This document shows positions 9,149-18,028 of a stretch of DNA of 64,000 bases, piece by piece; positions within the stretch are counted from its first letter, which is position 1, and each line of letters begins with the position of its first letter. This DNA comes from Hyphomicrobiales bacterium (GTDB lineage Bacteria > Pseudomonadota > Alphaproteobacteria > Rhizobiales > Rhizobiaceae). Location: contig UBTY01000012.1 in the NCBI GenBank assembly GCA_900468535.1, forward strand, positions 222,478 to 286,477. The letters run 5' to 3'. Both the position numbers and the translations under genes were made by a program. Below the pieces are notes generated by a model that was not told the origin of the DNA, searched no databases, and worked only from the letters and a program-made list of their open reading frames with translations.

Positions 9149-11410
9149 CTATTTCGCCTCCGCTCGTCGTGCGGAAAGGGCAGCTACGGCTTGGACTTCC
9201 GTCAGAAGTCTTATCGGATCGACGGGCTTCAACATGACGCGGTTTGCGCCATTCAGCAAGACTTGGCGGCGTGAATCGTCGCGTTTGTCGGCAGTCAGAA
9301 CGATAATCGGCACGGATGGCAGATCGAGACGGCGCTCGTGCCCGCGTAGCCGGCCAATCATTTCGATGCCGTCACCGCCCGGCATGGAAAGATCGCTGAT
9401 GATGATGTCGGGGCGAGCCCCTTCTGCGAGTGCACCATCGAGCAGCGCTTCGAAATGCGTGACGTGCTGGACGCTGTGACCGGCCTTGTCGAGCATGGCG
9501 CGAATCAGCATCGCGTTGATGGGGTCGTCTTCGGCGAGCAGGATCTTCAGGCCGCCGTGATCGCCGGTGTCGGGAACGACGGCGCTAAAGCCCGGCTGGT
9601 TGTCGTTGAGCGCGTCGCGCTTTTCCATGCCGCGCATGCGCCCGCGCAAGACGTCGATCAGCGACTGTTCGCGCAGCGGACGGATAAGCCAGGCGTCGAA
9701 GAGGTCGAGCGAATGGGCGTTGCGCTCCTCCGGGTTGACGAGCAGGATCTTTCTGAGGCCAAGACCCGCGATATCCGCGCGATCCGCAAGGTGCGCGGCA
9801 AACTCGCCGGACATGCGATGATCGACGATGATGTCAGTGGGCCTGCTGCCGAGGCCCGCCATTTCGAGCAGGGTCCGACGGGCCGTGCTGCCGTCCTCCG
9901 CGAAATGGCAGATGCCGCCGAGCGTGGTGATGGTTTCCGAAATCGCCATTCTCGCCGCACCGGCCGGGGCAAGCAGCAGAACAATGTTGCCGGCAAGCAT
10001 CGCGTCGCGCCCCTGCTGCTTGTCGTCCTCAGGCGCGACGGTGAAGCGGATGCTGAATTCGCTGCCGAGACCCTTTTCGCTGGAAACACTGAGCGTGCCA
10101 CCAAATTCACGCATGATGCGCGAGGAGATCGCAAGGCCAAGACCCGTGCCTGCGCTCCTGTCTGCCATCGTGCCGCCCTGTTCGAACTCGCCGAAGATCC
10201 GCGCTTGCTCCTCGTCAGTCATTCCGGGGCCTGTATCGGTCACGGTGATCAGCAATTCGTCGTCCTGCTTGGAGGCACGGATGAAGACGCCGCCAGCCTG
10301 CGTGAATTTCACGGCGTTGCCGATGACGTTGAAGAGTACCTGCCGCAAGCGCGCCGGGTCGAAGTTCATCAGGTCGGGCACGTCGGACGAGACGGTCGCG
10401 CCGATCTCGATACCTTTTTCGTGCGCACGATAGGCGAGCATCTCGACGACGCTCTCCAGCAGCTTCCGCAGCGACTCCGCACGCGGGCGAAGCTGGAAGC
10501 GGCCGACTTCGATCGTCGAGAAATCCAGGAGGTCCTCGACCAACTGCGTCAGCGCATCGCCGGACTGGCGGATGCCGTTGAGATAGCTCTGTTGTTCCAG
10601 GGATTGCCGAGTTTCGCTCAGGAGGTGCGTCATTCCGAGAATACCGGAAAGCGGCGTGCGCAGCTCATGGCTGACGGTTGCCAGCAGGCGCGATTTGGCG
10701 GCGCTGTTATATTCGGCTTTCTGCCGGGCATCCTCGCGCGCCTGTGCGGCAAGCCGTTCGTCGGTGACATCACGCGCGATGCTGTGAAGGAGCAGTCGCC
10801 CGCCATCCGTGTCGCGGACCACCACGTCGCGCCAGAGGAAAATGCGCTGGCCCTGCGGCGTGGAGATTTCGACGTCGTATCGATGGGGCTCGGTTCCCGG
10901 GCGGAAGGCGACGCCTATTTCCTCGCAGGTCTGTCCTTCGGGCGCCGATCGCCCTGTGAGCTGGCGAAAGGTCTCGTTCGCGGCGATGATCCGGCGGTCC
11001 ATCGTCCGTGTGACGGTAATGTCGCCAAGCGCGTCGTGGATGTTCGCAAAGAGCTGCGCTCCGCCGCCAGTCGGCTGCTTTTGCCGGGTCGAAATGCCGC
11101 GCGCGACGCTTCGCCGGGTCGATAGCACGACAGCCGCAAGGATCGATGCAACGATAATCGTGCCGACGCCGATCAGAAAGAGCAGAATGCCGCCGACGTA
11201 GGCGAGGGCAAGCAGAACGATGGAAGCCAGCAAGCCTGCGCCGCCGAGCCAATGCGCCAGCAGCTTTCGGCCAGTGGGTGCTGAATTGGAGAAGGTGATG
11301 TCGGCCGAGCCAAAGGGCGCAAGCGACCGTTCCGGAGCGTCGCTACGACGTGCCGCATGTGCGCCAAAGGCGTTCGCCAGCTTTTGCTGCAAGTGACCCA
11401 GACCGACCAT
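9149..11410 (-). CDS. Membrane hybrid sensor histidine kinase with PAS domain and two receiver modules
   Basis: A 753-residue signalling protein. Residues about 49-97 form two membrane segments; 115-220 look like a PAS domain; the HisKA domain has the phospho-acceptor His248 in SHELRTPLSG; the ATPase domain shows N365 (GNAVKF), DTGPGM (392-397) and GTGLGLAI (421-428). Residues about 474-595 form a degenerate receiver that keeps an Asp (D530 in VDHRMSG) but lacks the acidic pair and has Arg in place of the conserved Lys. Residues 621-745 are a full receiver (E627/D628/D629, D673, K728). The stimulus and the downstream partner are not evident; no separate response regulator lies beside it. Candidate transfer target is an unlinked Hpt protein. 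Confidence 0.88.
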   Translation of the reverse strand: MVGLGHLQQKLANAFGAHAARRSDAPERSLAPFGSADITFSNSAPTGRKLLAHWLGGAGLLASIVLLALAYVGGILLFLIGVGTIIVASILAAVVLSTRRSVARGISTRQKQPTGGGAQLFANIHDALGDITVTRTMDRRIIAANETFRQLTGRSAPEGQTCEEIGVAFRPGTEPHRYDVEISTPQGQRIFLWRDVVVRDTDGGRLLLHSIARDVTDERLAAQAREDARQKAEYNSAAKSRLLATVSHELRTPLSGILGMTHLLSETRQSLEQQSYLNGIRQSGDALTQLVEDLLDFSTIEVGRFQLRPRAESLRKLLESVVEMLAYRAHEKGIEIGATVSSDVPDLMNFDPARLRQVLFNVIGNAVKFTQAGGVFIRASKQDDELLITVTDTGPGMTDEEQARIFGEFEQGGTMADRSAGTGLGLAISSRIMREFGGTLSVSSEKGLGSEFSIRFTVAPEDDKQQGRDAMLAGNIVLLLAPAGAARMAISETITTLGGICHFAEDGSTARRTLLEMAGLGSRPTDIIVDHRMSGEFAAHLADRADIAGLGLRKILLVNPEERNAHSLDLFDAWLIRPLREQSLIDVLRGRMRGMEKRDALNDNQPGFSAVVPDTGDHGGLKILLAEDDPINAMLIRAMLDKAGHSVQHVTHFEALLDGALAEGARPDIIISDLSMPGGDGIEMIGRLRGHERRLDLPSVPIIVLTADKRDDSRRQVLLNGANRVMLKPVDPIRLLTEVQAVAALSARRAEAK

Positions 11411-11466
11411 GTGGATCGGATTAGCACGCCGGCCGTTCCAAATAGCTTCAGCAAACAGCTAAAACT

Positions 11467-11970
11467 TTAGGTATCCGCTTTTTTAGGTTGTATTAGCTCA
11501 TCAAGAATCACGCATCCCGCGCCGATTGTGATGAAACTGTCGGCCAGGTTGAAGACGGCGAACGACCATGTCTCTGTATGAAACAGGATGTAGTCGATGA
11601 CGTGCCCATAAAGAAAGCGGTCGATCAGGTTGCCGAGCGCACCGGCAATGATCAGCGCATAGCCGAGATGAGCGAAGGTGCGCTGCTTGCCTGTTCGATG
11701 CCAGAGCCAGATGACGAAGGCAACGATGATCAAGCGCATCCCGACGATGAACCAGCCGTCCATCCCTGAAAGCATCGAAAAGGCGACGCCGAGATTGTAG
11801 GTCCGGTAGAGCGCCAGCATCGGGATAAGATGCACCGGCTCCTGCAGTGGCAGCGTGTGGTCGACAACGATCTTGACGATCTGGTCGAGCACGACGGCAA
11901 TGACGATGAAGATCAGGATCGGCAGCGGCCGGGCAAACAGGGTCGGTCGTTCTAGCGTCTGATCAGTCAT
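11467..11970 (-). CDS. lspA: Lipoprotein signal peptidase
   Basis: LspA is the inner-membrane aspartyl protease that cleaves signal peptides of diacylglyceryl-modified prolipoproteins. The 167-residue protein has four hydrophobic segments and both catalytic aspartates in family context: D117 in GNLIDR and D144 in FNLADSFI. Its start overlaps the stop of the upstream RNA methyltransferase by 4 bases (ATGA), so the two are co-translated. It closes a three-gene minus-strand operon with two methyltransferase genes. Confidence 0.95.
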   Translation of the reverse strand: MTDQTLERPTLFARPLPILIFIVIAVVLDQIVKIVVDHTLPLQEPVHLIPMLALYRTYNLGVAFSMLSGMDGWFIVGMRLIIVAFVIWLWHRTGKQRTFAHLGYALIIAGALGNLIDRFLYGHVIDYILFHTETWSFAVFNLADSFITIGAGCVILDELIQPKKADT

Positions 11971-12827
11971 TTGACCTCGTCGAGTGAGAGGAGATGGCGG
12001 CGTGCCTCGAACAGCATGACGGCGCTGGCGACAGCAAGATTGAGCGAGTCGGCGCGGCCCTGCTGCGGAATGCGGGCAAGGGCGTCGGCTTCCTTGGCAA
12101 GATGCTCCGGCAGCCCCGATTGCTCGTTGCCCATCAGGATCACGACCGGCTTCTTCTTGTAGTCGATCGTCCGGTAGTCGACGGAGCCGGCCAAGTGCGT
12201 GGCAACGACAGAGACGCCGGCGTGCTTCTTCCAGGCAATGAATTCGTCCGCCGTGGCGCGGGCAACGGGAACGGCAAACACCGAGCCCATGGTGGCGCGC
12301 ACCGTTTCCAGCGAGAAGGGATCCGTTGTCTCGCCGACGAGGATGACGCCGGAGGCGCCGGCAGCATCCGCGGTGCGAATAATCGTGCCGAGATTGCCGG
12401 GATCGCGGACGCGGTCGAGGGCGATCCAGGTTTCACCCTGCTTCGGGTGGATTTCGCGCAGCGGCTTCCAGCGGCTTTCGAAAATGCCGACGACCATCTG
12501 CGGATTGTCGCGGCGGGTAATCGCGGAAAGCACCTTCTCGCTGACCTCGAGAACCAGTCCGCCTGATGCAACGGTTCTCGCCGCCATCTGCTCGACCAGC
12601 GGCTTGCCCTTGGCGGCCTTGGCATAGACAAGCGTGCGGATCGTCCAGCCAAGCTCAATCGCGTCGATGACGAGCTTCAGACCTTCGGCCATGAAGGTGC
12701 CGCTCTGCTCGCGCGTCTTCTTGTCGCTGAGCGCCTTGATATCCTTGATGATGGGATTTGCGAGCGAGGTGACCTCTTTCACATGCCCGACCTTGTGCGG
12801 GCCGTGGCCCTTGTGTTCATGGCTCAT
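11967..12827 (-). CDS. SpoU/TrmH-family RNA 2'-O-ribose methyltransferase
   Basis: A SPOUT-class methyltransferase of 286 residues. The N-terminal substrate-binding part (about 15-110, with [13 protein letters not shown]) resembles the RNA 2'-O ribose methyltransferase substrate-binding domain. The catalytic part shows the three SpoU motifs: [30 protein letters not shown], and [18 protein letters not shown]. The target RNA is not deducible; rRNA is more likely than tRNA from the RsmB/RlmB-like layout. The first residues are His/Gly/Lys rich. It overlaps its neighbours by 4 bases on each side. Confidence 0.88.
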   Translation of the reverse strand: MSHEHKGHGPHKVGHVKEVTSLANPIIKDIKALSDKKTREQSGTFMAEGLKLVIDAIELGWTIRTLVYAKAAKGKPLVEQMAARTVASGGLVLEVSEKVLSAITRRDNPQMVVGIFESRWKPLREIHPKQGETWIALDRVRDPGNLGTIIRTADAAGASGVILVGETTDPFSLETVRATMGSVFAVPVARATADEFIAWKKHAGVSVVATHLAGSVDYRTIDYKKKPVVILMGNEQSGLPEHLAKEADALARIPQQGRADSLNLAVASAVMLFEARRHLLSLDEVK

Positions 12828-13924
12828 TTCGGCACCCAGCGGGAGAAAAGGGATGTAGAGAGTGCGCGGCCCGGCGCCTTGCCGTCCAGCCCGGCCTCGC
12901 GGATGACGAGTTCGCCAGACTCGACGACGCCGCCGGCCCCACGCATCGTCTCGCGCATCAATTCATGGATCGAATAGAAGCTGGCGCGGATCGAATAGGC
13001 GGTCAGCACGAGCCCAACCGCCTTCGGCGACAGGATTTCGCGGCAGATATCGAGCATGACAGGCAGATGTTCGAAGAGGTGCCAGACCTCGCCATTCGGT
13101 CCGCGGCCGAATTTCGGCGGGTCGGTGAGAATGATATCGTACTTGTTGCCGCGGCGCTCCTCGCGCTGGATGAACTTCATCGCGTCTTCGCAGATCCAGC
13201 GGATCGGCGCCTTTTCCAGCCGGCTCAGCGCCTGGTTTTCGCGCGCCCAGCCGATCGCCTTCTTCGAGGCGTCGACATGCGTGACCTCGGCGCCGGCCGC
13301 TGCCGCGACGAGCGAGGCGACACCGGTGTAACCAAAGAGGTTCAGCACCTTCAGCGGTCGCCCTGCCGTCTCGACCTGCTGCTTCATCCACGTCCAGTGA
13401 ACGATCTGCTCCGGAAAGACGCCGACGTGGCGGAAGGAGGTGAAACGACCGAAGAAATCGACGCCGAGCAGGTTCAGCGGCCAGGTCTCGCCAAGCGCTT
13501 CCTTGGGAAAGCGCCAGCGCCCGGTCCCTTCCTCATCGGTATCGCCGGTGAAGACGGAATCGACCTTCTCCCAGACCTGTTTCGGCAGGGAAGGCTGCCA
13601 CAGCGCCTGTCCTTCCGGCCGTACGATCCGGTAGGGACCGTATTGCTCCAGCTTCTCGCCATTGCCGCTGTCGATCAGGTGAAAGTCGCCTGCGCCAAGA
13701 GACTCGAGAATGACGGGTACACGTTCGGCCGGACGCTCGCCGGTGCGCTCCATCAGCGGCCGGTCTATGGCCGTTGGTACCGAGGCCGGTTCGCGCACCT
13801 TGTCGCGCGCCGGCGCCGGTTTTGCGGCGGGCTTCGCCTGGCGTGGCCCGCGATCGTCGGTGCGGCGTCCGCCGGAGGGGCCGGCGGCGGATTTCTGGCC
13901 CGGCCGGCGTTCTTTCTGTCTCAA
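12824..13924 (-). CDS. Class I SAM-dependent RNA methyltransferase, RlmI/RlmK-like
   Basis: A 366-residue protein whose first 60 residues are Lys/Arg/Pro/Ala rich and probably disordered. The catalytic fold has the SAM-binding loop NLFGYTGVASLVAA, an acidic strand VTHVDASKKAI and the NPPY-type motif replaced by TDPPKFGRG, as in the 23S rRNA cytosine-C5 methyltransferase family that includes RlmI and the RlmK half of RlmL. The PUA domain usual for RlmI is not obvious. The exact RNA target is unknown. It is the first gene of the operon with the SpoU methyltransferase and lspA, and the stop of this gene overlaps the next start by 4 bases. Confidence 0.82.
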   Translation of the reverse strand: MRQKERRPGQKSAAGPSGGRRTDDRGPRQAKPAAKPAPARDKVREPASVPTAIDRPLMERTGERPAERVPVILESLGAGDFHLIDSGNGEKLEQYGPYRIVRPEGQALWQPSLPKQVWEKVDSVFTGDTDEEGTGRWRFPKEALGETWPLNLLGVDFFGRFTSFRHVGVFPEQIVHWTWMKQQVETAGRPLKVLNLFGYTGVASLVAAAAGAEVTHVDASKKAIGWARENQALSRLEKAPIRWICEDAMKFIQREERRGNKYDIILTDPPKFGRGPNGEVWHLFEHLPVMLDICREILSPKAVGLVLTAYSIRASFYSIHELMRETMRGAGGVVESGELVIREAGLDGKAPGRALSTSLFSRWVPK

Positions 13925-14042
13925 CGTGGTCTTCCGCGTGCTTCAATTCGATAGAACTGGTGCAAATAGCATTCCGTTTCACCTTGGCAAAGCGCTTTCG
14001 GGCTGTGATAAATTGAGGCAGGTCGAAATGGGAGGATTTCGG

Positions 14043-14495
14043 ATGGACTTGACCGGCGAAGAACGGATTACAGCGCCCCGGGATGCCGTATGGGCAGCTC
14101 TGAACGACCCCGAAATTTTGAAGCAGTGCATTCCGGGCTGTCAGAGCCTCGAAATGAAGTCTCCGACCGAGCTTGCCGCGGTGGTGAAGATCAAGATCGG
14201 CCCGGTCTCGGCGACCTTCAACGGCGAGGTGACTCTATCCAATATCAACGCCCCTGAAAGTTACACGATATCAGGCGAGGGCAAGGGTGGCATTGCAGGC
14301 TTTGCCAAGGGCGGAGCGGATGTCGTGCTCAAGGAAGACGGCGGCGAGACAATCCTGCAGTACGAGGCGAAAGCTCAGGTCGGTGGCAAGATCGCCCAGC
14401 TCGGCGCGCGATTGATTGACTCGACGTCGACGAAGCTGGCACAGCAGTTTTTTTCAGATTTCAACGCCGCGGTCAGCAGCCAGGCAGCGGAGTAG
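14043..14495 (+). CDS. CoxG-like SRPBCC family protein
   Basis: A 150-residue protein of the carbon monoxide dehydrogenase subunit G family, a START/SRPBCC hydrophobic-pocket fold. Family signatures are RITAPRDAVWAALNDPEIL at the N-terminus and the GKGGIAGFAKGGADVVL stretch mid-protein. In CO oxidisers CoxG helps anchor CO dehydrogenase to the membrane; in rhizobia such single genes are common without CO dehydrogenase, and no cox genes lie nearby, so the role here is unknown. The start at 14043 is chosen for the GGGAGGA site 7 bases upstream; an ATG at 14028 sits on that site itself. Confidence 0.85.
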   Translation: MDLTGEERITAPRDAVWAALNDPEILKQCIPGCQSLEMKSPTELAAVVKIKIGPVSATFNGEVTLSNINAPESYTISGEGKGGIAGFAKGGADVVLKEDGGETILQYEAKAQVGGKIAQLGARLIDSTSTKLAQQFFSDFNAAVSSQAAE

Positions 14496-14524
14496 CACGA
14501 GCGGATCGTTCGGTCAGGTAGGTC

Positions 14525-14974
14525 ATGCACTGGGTGGTTAGACTTGCCAATGCCTCGGATCGGGAGCATTTGGCCGATCTCTATCTGGCCGTGCGGCGAC
14601 AGACGTTTTTGTGGGTCGATCCGCTGACGTTCCGACATGGCGATTTCTTTTCGCAAACGCAGGGAGAGATCATCTGGGTGGCCGAGACGCCCGCAGGCGA
14701 AGTCGCAGGATTTATCTCACTATGGCCGCCGGACGATTTCATTCACATGCTCTATGTGGCCGGCCCCTGGCAGTCTCGCGGGGCGGGTGGCGCACTTTTG
14801 CGCGCGCTTCCCGATTGGCCCCACCAGAAGTACCGGTTGAAATGCCTGGTCGAAAATGCGCGGGCAAAGGCGTTCTATCTGGCGAACGGGTTCGTCGTAA
14901 CCGGAAACGGCAAGTCAGCGGAAGGAATGTACGAGGAGATGAGTTTCTTTCCTGCCGTAGATTCAATAAGATAG
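14525..14974 (+). CDS. GNAT family N-acetyltransferase
   Basis: A 149-residue GCN5-related acetyltransferase. The acetyl-CoA binding loop is in the segment MLYVAGPWQSRGAGGALL (about 75-92), followed by the typical LKCLVENARAKAFYLANGF strand-helix with the conserved Asn and Tyr. The substrate cannot be read from sequence. It lies 29 bases after the CoxG-like gene on the same strand and may share its transcript. Confidence 0.85.
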   Translation: MHWVVRLANASDREHLADLYLAVRRQTFLWVDPLTFRHGDFFSQTQGEIIWVAETPAGEVAGFISLWPPDDFIHMLYVAGPWQSRGAGGALLRALPDWPHQKYRLKCLVENARAKAFYLANGFVVTGNGKSAEGMYEEMSFFPAVDSIR

Positions 14975-15006
14975 AACGCCCTTAGGACGCTCGGCGCTCT
15001 AGCCGG

Positions 15007-15912
15007 CTACTGCAATTGCGGCTTCTTCAGGTAGTTGTTGCGATCGGCCGACCTGATCCGCAGCCAGGCTTCGCGTCCGTCCCGCAATACCCGCATTGGG
15101 ATTTCGGCGCCGGCGGACCCGCTGCTCCAGACCTTTCGGTAGAAATCGGCAAGTCCATCCACTTCGCCATCTCTGATTTCGGAGATGATGTCGCCTCTGC
15201 GAAGCCCAGCTGCTTCCGCCGGGCTTCCGTCCGCCACGCTCATGACAATGACATCGCCATTGCTTTCGGCCGAGAAGGCGCCGAGCCAGGGACGTGGAGG
15301 CTTGTTGACCTGTCCGCGGGTCAGGAGGTCGTCGAGAATCGGCGGCAGGAGATTGATCGGCACGATCATGTTGATATCGGCAACCTCGCCATCCTGGCTC
15401 ATCTGCAGACGCAGAGAACCGATCCCGAGCAGCTTTCCGTCGGCATCGACCAGGGCCGCGCCTCCCCATGAGGGATGCGCCGGCGTCGTAAAGATTGCCT
15501 CGTCCAGCAGGTATTCCCAATAGCCGGCAAATTCCTGCTTTGCGACGATCCGGGCTTCGACGAACTGACCGATGCCGTCAGCCAGGATGACCGGGTCTCC
15601 AAGGTTCGCGCCGCTGCCGTCGCCGAATTCGAGCGCCGGTAGGCCAAGATCGCCAAGCGCCTGCAGCAGGCCGAAGCCTGTCTCCTGGTCGTAGGCGAGC
15701 GGATGGGCTGCGATCACGCGGCCATCGAGCGTCGTCAGCCACACCTCTTCCGCCTCGGTGATCAGGTAACCGATCGTCAGCACAAGCCCGGACGAACGGA
15801 TGACGACGCCACTTCCTTCGCGGCGCGTGCCGAGCGTATCCGCCGTATAGGCGTCTTCGGGAATTGAGGAACGAACGGCCACAACGGACCGGAGAATGTC
15901 GTCGATATCCAT
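15007..15912 (-). CDS. HtrA-like trypsin/PDZ protein lacking the catalytic triad
   Basis: A 301-residue protein with a chymotrypsin-like domain (about 5-195) and a PDZ domain (about 205-295, with the DGSPAEAAGLRRGDII core). The HtrA layout is clear: GSGVVIRSSGLVLT, then the His position is Tyr49 (TIGYLI), the Asp position is Gly79 (ETGFGLLQ), and the GNSGGP serine is Trp149 (PSWGGAA). All three catalytic residues are therefore missing and it is probably a non-proteolytic binding protein. No signal peptide is seen from this start, suggesting a cytoplasmic location. ATG 15912 follows a GAGGATGA site; a longer frame starts at 16059. It lies downstream of a LapA-domain gene on the same strand. 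Confidence 0.8.
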   Translation of the reverse strand: MDIDDILRSVVAVRSSIPEDAYTADTLGTRREGSGVVIRSSGLVLTIGYLITEAEEVWLTTLDGRVIAAHPLAYDQETGFGLLQALGDLGLPALEFGDGSGANLGDPVILADGIGQFVEARIVAKQEFAGYWEYLLDEAIFTTPAHPSWGGAALVDADGKLLGIGSLRLQMSQDGEVADINMIVPINLLPPILDDLLTRGQVNKPPRPWLGAFSAESNGDVIVMSVADGSPAEAAGLRRGDIISEIRDGEVDGLADFYRKVWSSGSAGAEIPMRVLRDGREAWLRIRSADRNNYLKKPQLQ

Positions 15913-16090
15913 GGTTTCATCCTCGCGAGGCAGAATTTCGCCTGGCAGATGTGTGCTGTCTGTATTGGGTATAGCTATGGAGCTAGGTCCGTCGCTGCAA
16001 GTGGCGCCCTGCCCAATTTCCGGGCGGCGCGATCGTTTTGGCGCTGGTTTTCCGGCCAAGACAGGTGTTCTGACGCAGAAGCTCAGCTGT

Positions 16091-16423
16091 TTACCGCGAC
16101 GGCAGTTGCCCGGCGATCTCTTCGGCGCGCGACTTGTGGCGGCCGGCTTCCGCCTGCCAACGGACCGCTTCCTTGGCTTCGTTCCTGGCGCGCTTGCGAT
16201 GCTTGCCCTGGCCGAGCCAGGTGGCGGCGGCGCCGACGAACATGCCGATGATCAACGCAATGAAAAGGAAAACGAACAGCGGTGCGGAAAGCGAGAGCAC
16301 CTGGTCTTCCGGCCTGAAGGGGTTGAAAGCCAGCGACACGCTCTGCCGGTTGGCGACGCAGAAGATGATCAGAATGATGCCAAGAGGCAGCAAAATCAGA
16401 AGGTTGATGATTTTCTTCGTCAT
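16091..16423 (-). CDS. LapA (DUF1049) domain membrane protein
   Basis: A 110-residue inner-membrane protein with two hydrophobic segments (about 5-24 and 44-68) and a basic, Arg/Ala/Glu-rich C-terminal tail that is probably a coiled coil on the cytoplasmic side. This is the lipopolysaccharide assembly protein A domain layout; in E. coli LapA works with LapB to regulate LPS synthesis, but no lapB is present here. ATG 16423 is preceded by GGAGA, better than the ATG at 16447. It lies downstream of sppA and ihfB in the same direction. Confidence 0.8.
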   Translation of the reverse strand: MTKKIINLLILLPLGIILIIFCVANRQSVSLAFNPFRPEDQVLSLSAPLFVFLFIALIIGMFVGAAATWLGQGKHRKRARNEAKEAVRWQAEAGRHKSRAEEIAGQLPSR

Positions 16424-16537
16424 TGTGCTGTCTCCGTATGCTGTCATTCACCGCGGCGTGCGATGCTGCATATCAGGATAAGCGGAGCCAGCGGAAGTTC
16501 AAGTGCGCGCGATGTCGCTTTGGGTGGAGAAATCCGA

Positions 16538-16837
16538 TCAGTCGTCCTGATCAGCCTGTCCCGGGTTCAGGCGTTCACGCAGTTCCTTGCCGGTCTTGAA
16601 GAACGGCACCCACTTCTCTTCGACAAAGACCGTATCGCCTGTGCGCGGGTTGCGGCCGGAGCGCGAAGGACGGTTCTTGACGGAGAACGCGCCGAAGCCG
16701 CGCAACTCCACGCGGTTACCTGCCGCGAGCGCATCAGTGATCTCGTCGAGCACCGCGTTGACGATATTTTCGACGTCGCGATGATAGAGATGCGGGTTGC
16801 GTGCCGCAACTATCTGCACCAGTTCGGACTTGATCAC
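16538..16837 (-). CDS. ihfB: Integration host factor beta subunit
   Basis: A 99-residue member of the HU/IHF DNA-bending family. The beta-subunit hallmarks are [17 protein letters not shown], a [14 protein letters not shown] strand and the NPRTGD arm with the intercalating Pro. With IhfA (elsewhere) it bends DNA sharply at specific sites, supporting sigma-54 promoters, replication and recombination. Its start is 29 bases after the sppA stop, so the two are probably cotranscribed. Confidence 0.95.
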   Translation of the reverse strand: MIKSELVQIVAARNPHLYHRDVENIVNAVLDEITDALAAGNRVELRGFGAFSVKNRPSRSGRNPRTGDTVFVEEKWVPFFKTGKELRERLNPGQADQDD

Positions 16838-16866
16838 AGCTGCCCCCTTAAATTATTGATTTCTTA

Positions 16867-17817
16867 TCAATCATGGCCAACCTGCCAAACTGAAAGGAGC
16901 CCGTCAAGGAGCAACTTCTGCGGCAGAATTCCGGTGAGGTCCTGGCTGCGGGCAAGATCGCCGTAACCCAAGAGTGTGAGGATTTGCGATGCGGCTCCGG
17001 CGAGCAGGAACGGCGTCGTGCTCTTCTTGTCCCAGTCGACTTCGGGCAGGTCTTTGTTGACATTCCGCGTCGCCAGATAGGCGCGTATTTCATTGTCGCC
17101 GCCGATCTGGTCGATCAGCTTCACCTTCAGCGCCTGGCGCCCGGTGAAGATCGTGCCATCAGCGAGCTTCAGCACGTCCTCACGCGGAAGCTTGCGTCGG
17201 TCGGCCACCAGATCGACGAACCAGCCATAGCTGTCGACGATCATCGAATTGATCATCGCTTTCGCCTCTTCGCTGGCGGGGTGAAATGGCGAAGGTTCGG
17301 CCTTGAGTGGCGAAGACTTGATCTCTTCCATGGAGACACCGAGCTTGTCGAGCAGCGGTTTCACCTGCGGATACTGGAATATCACGCCGATCGAGCCCGT
17401 TATCGAGCTATCGCCAGCGATGATCATGTCGCCGGCCGTGGCAATCATGTAGCCGGCCGAGGCTGCGAGCGTCCTGACGTCCGAAACGACCGGCTTCTTG
17501 GCAGCGATCGCGCGGATCGCCTTGAAGATCCGTTCGCCGCCATAGGTCGTTCCGCCGGGTGACGAAATCGAGACGATGACCGCCTTGACCGCATCGCTCT
17601 TCTCGATCTTGTCAAGCCGATCGAGCAGTTCGCTGTCGTCGGTGATAAGTCCGGAGATCGTCACATGAGCGATGTGCGGGCGTTCCATGCCGACGTCTTT
17701 GGCAAAGAATCGATATGCGATGAAGCCGAGCGCCAAGAGCAGCAGGACCGCGATCACGCGCCAGAAGCCAACCTTGCGCCGCAGCCGCCGGCGGTCTGCG
17801 ATCATCGAACTGTCCAT
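16867..17817 (-). CDS. sppA: Signal peptide peptidase SppA, short (36 kDa) type
   Basis: SppA degrades cleaved signal peptides in the membrane using a Ser/Lys dyad. The 316-residue protein has one N-terminal membrane anchor (about 17-38), the S49 peptidase fold, the nucleophile Ser120 in TLAASAGYMIA and the general-base Lys172 in SSPLKAEPSPF. This is the single-domain type, about half the length of E. coli SppA. It heads the minus-strand group sppA-ihfB-LapA-HtrA-like and is divergent from lptC across 211 bases. Confidence 0.93.
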   Translation of the reverse strand: MDSSMIADRRRLRRKVGFWRVIAVLLLLALGFIAYRFFAKDVGMERPHIAHVTISGLITDDSELLDRLDKIEKSDAVKAVIVSISSPGGTTYGGERIFKAIRAIAAKKPVVSDVRTLAASAGYMIATAGDMIIAGDSSITGSIGVIFQYPQVKPLLDKLGVSMEEIKSSPLKAEPSPFHPASEEAKAMINSMIVDSYGWFVDLVADRRKLPREDVLKLADGTIFTGRQALKVKLIDQIGGDNEIRAYLATRNVNKDLPEVDWDKKSTTPFLLAGAASQILTLLGYGDLARSQDLTGILPQKLLLDGLLSVWQVGHD

Positions 17818-18028
17818 TCATTCCTCCGGGTCGGCAAGCCTCAGGCAACCCCGTCAATCTAGAGTTCACCAGGCGCGCGGAAATGCTTTTATGGCGGATT
17901 TCATGCTTTTCTTGCTTGTTGCAGAAAAAAATCCATATTGGCAAGCCAGTGTAATAATGCGAAACGAACTGTGATCTGCAGAAGCGCTCCCTATATAAGC
18001 CTGCCGATCACTGCAACGGACCCGACTT

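Noticed and set aside
9455..11125. A 556-residue plus-strand frame opposite the hybrid histidine kinase
   Set aside because: Shadow of the kinase gene; no independent evidence.
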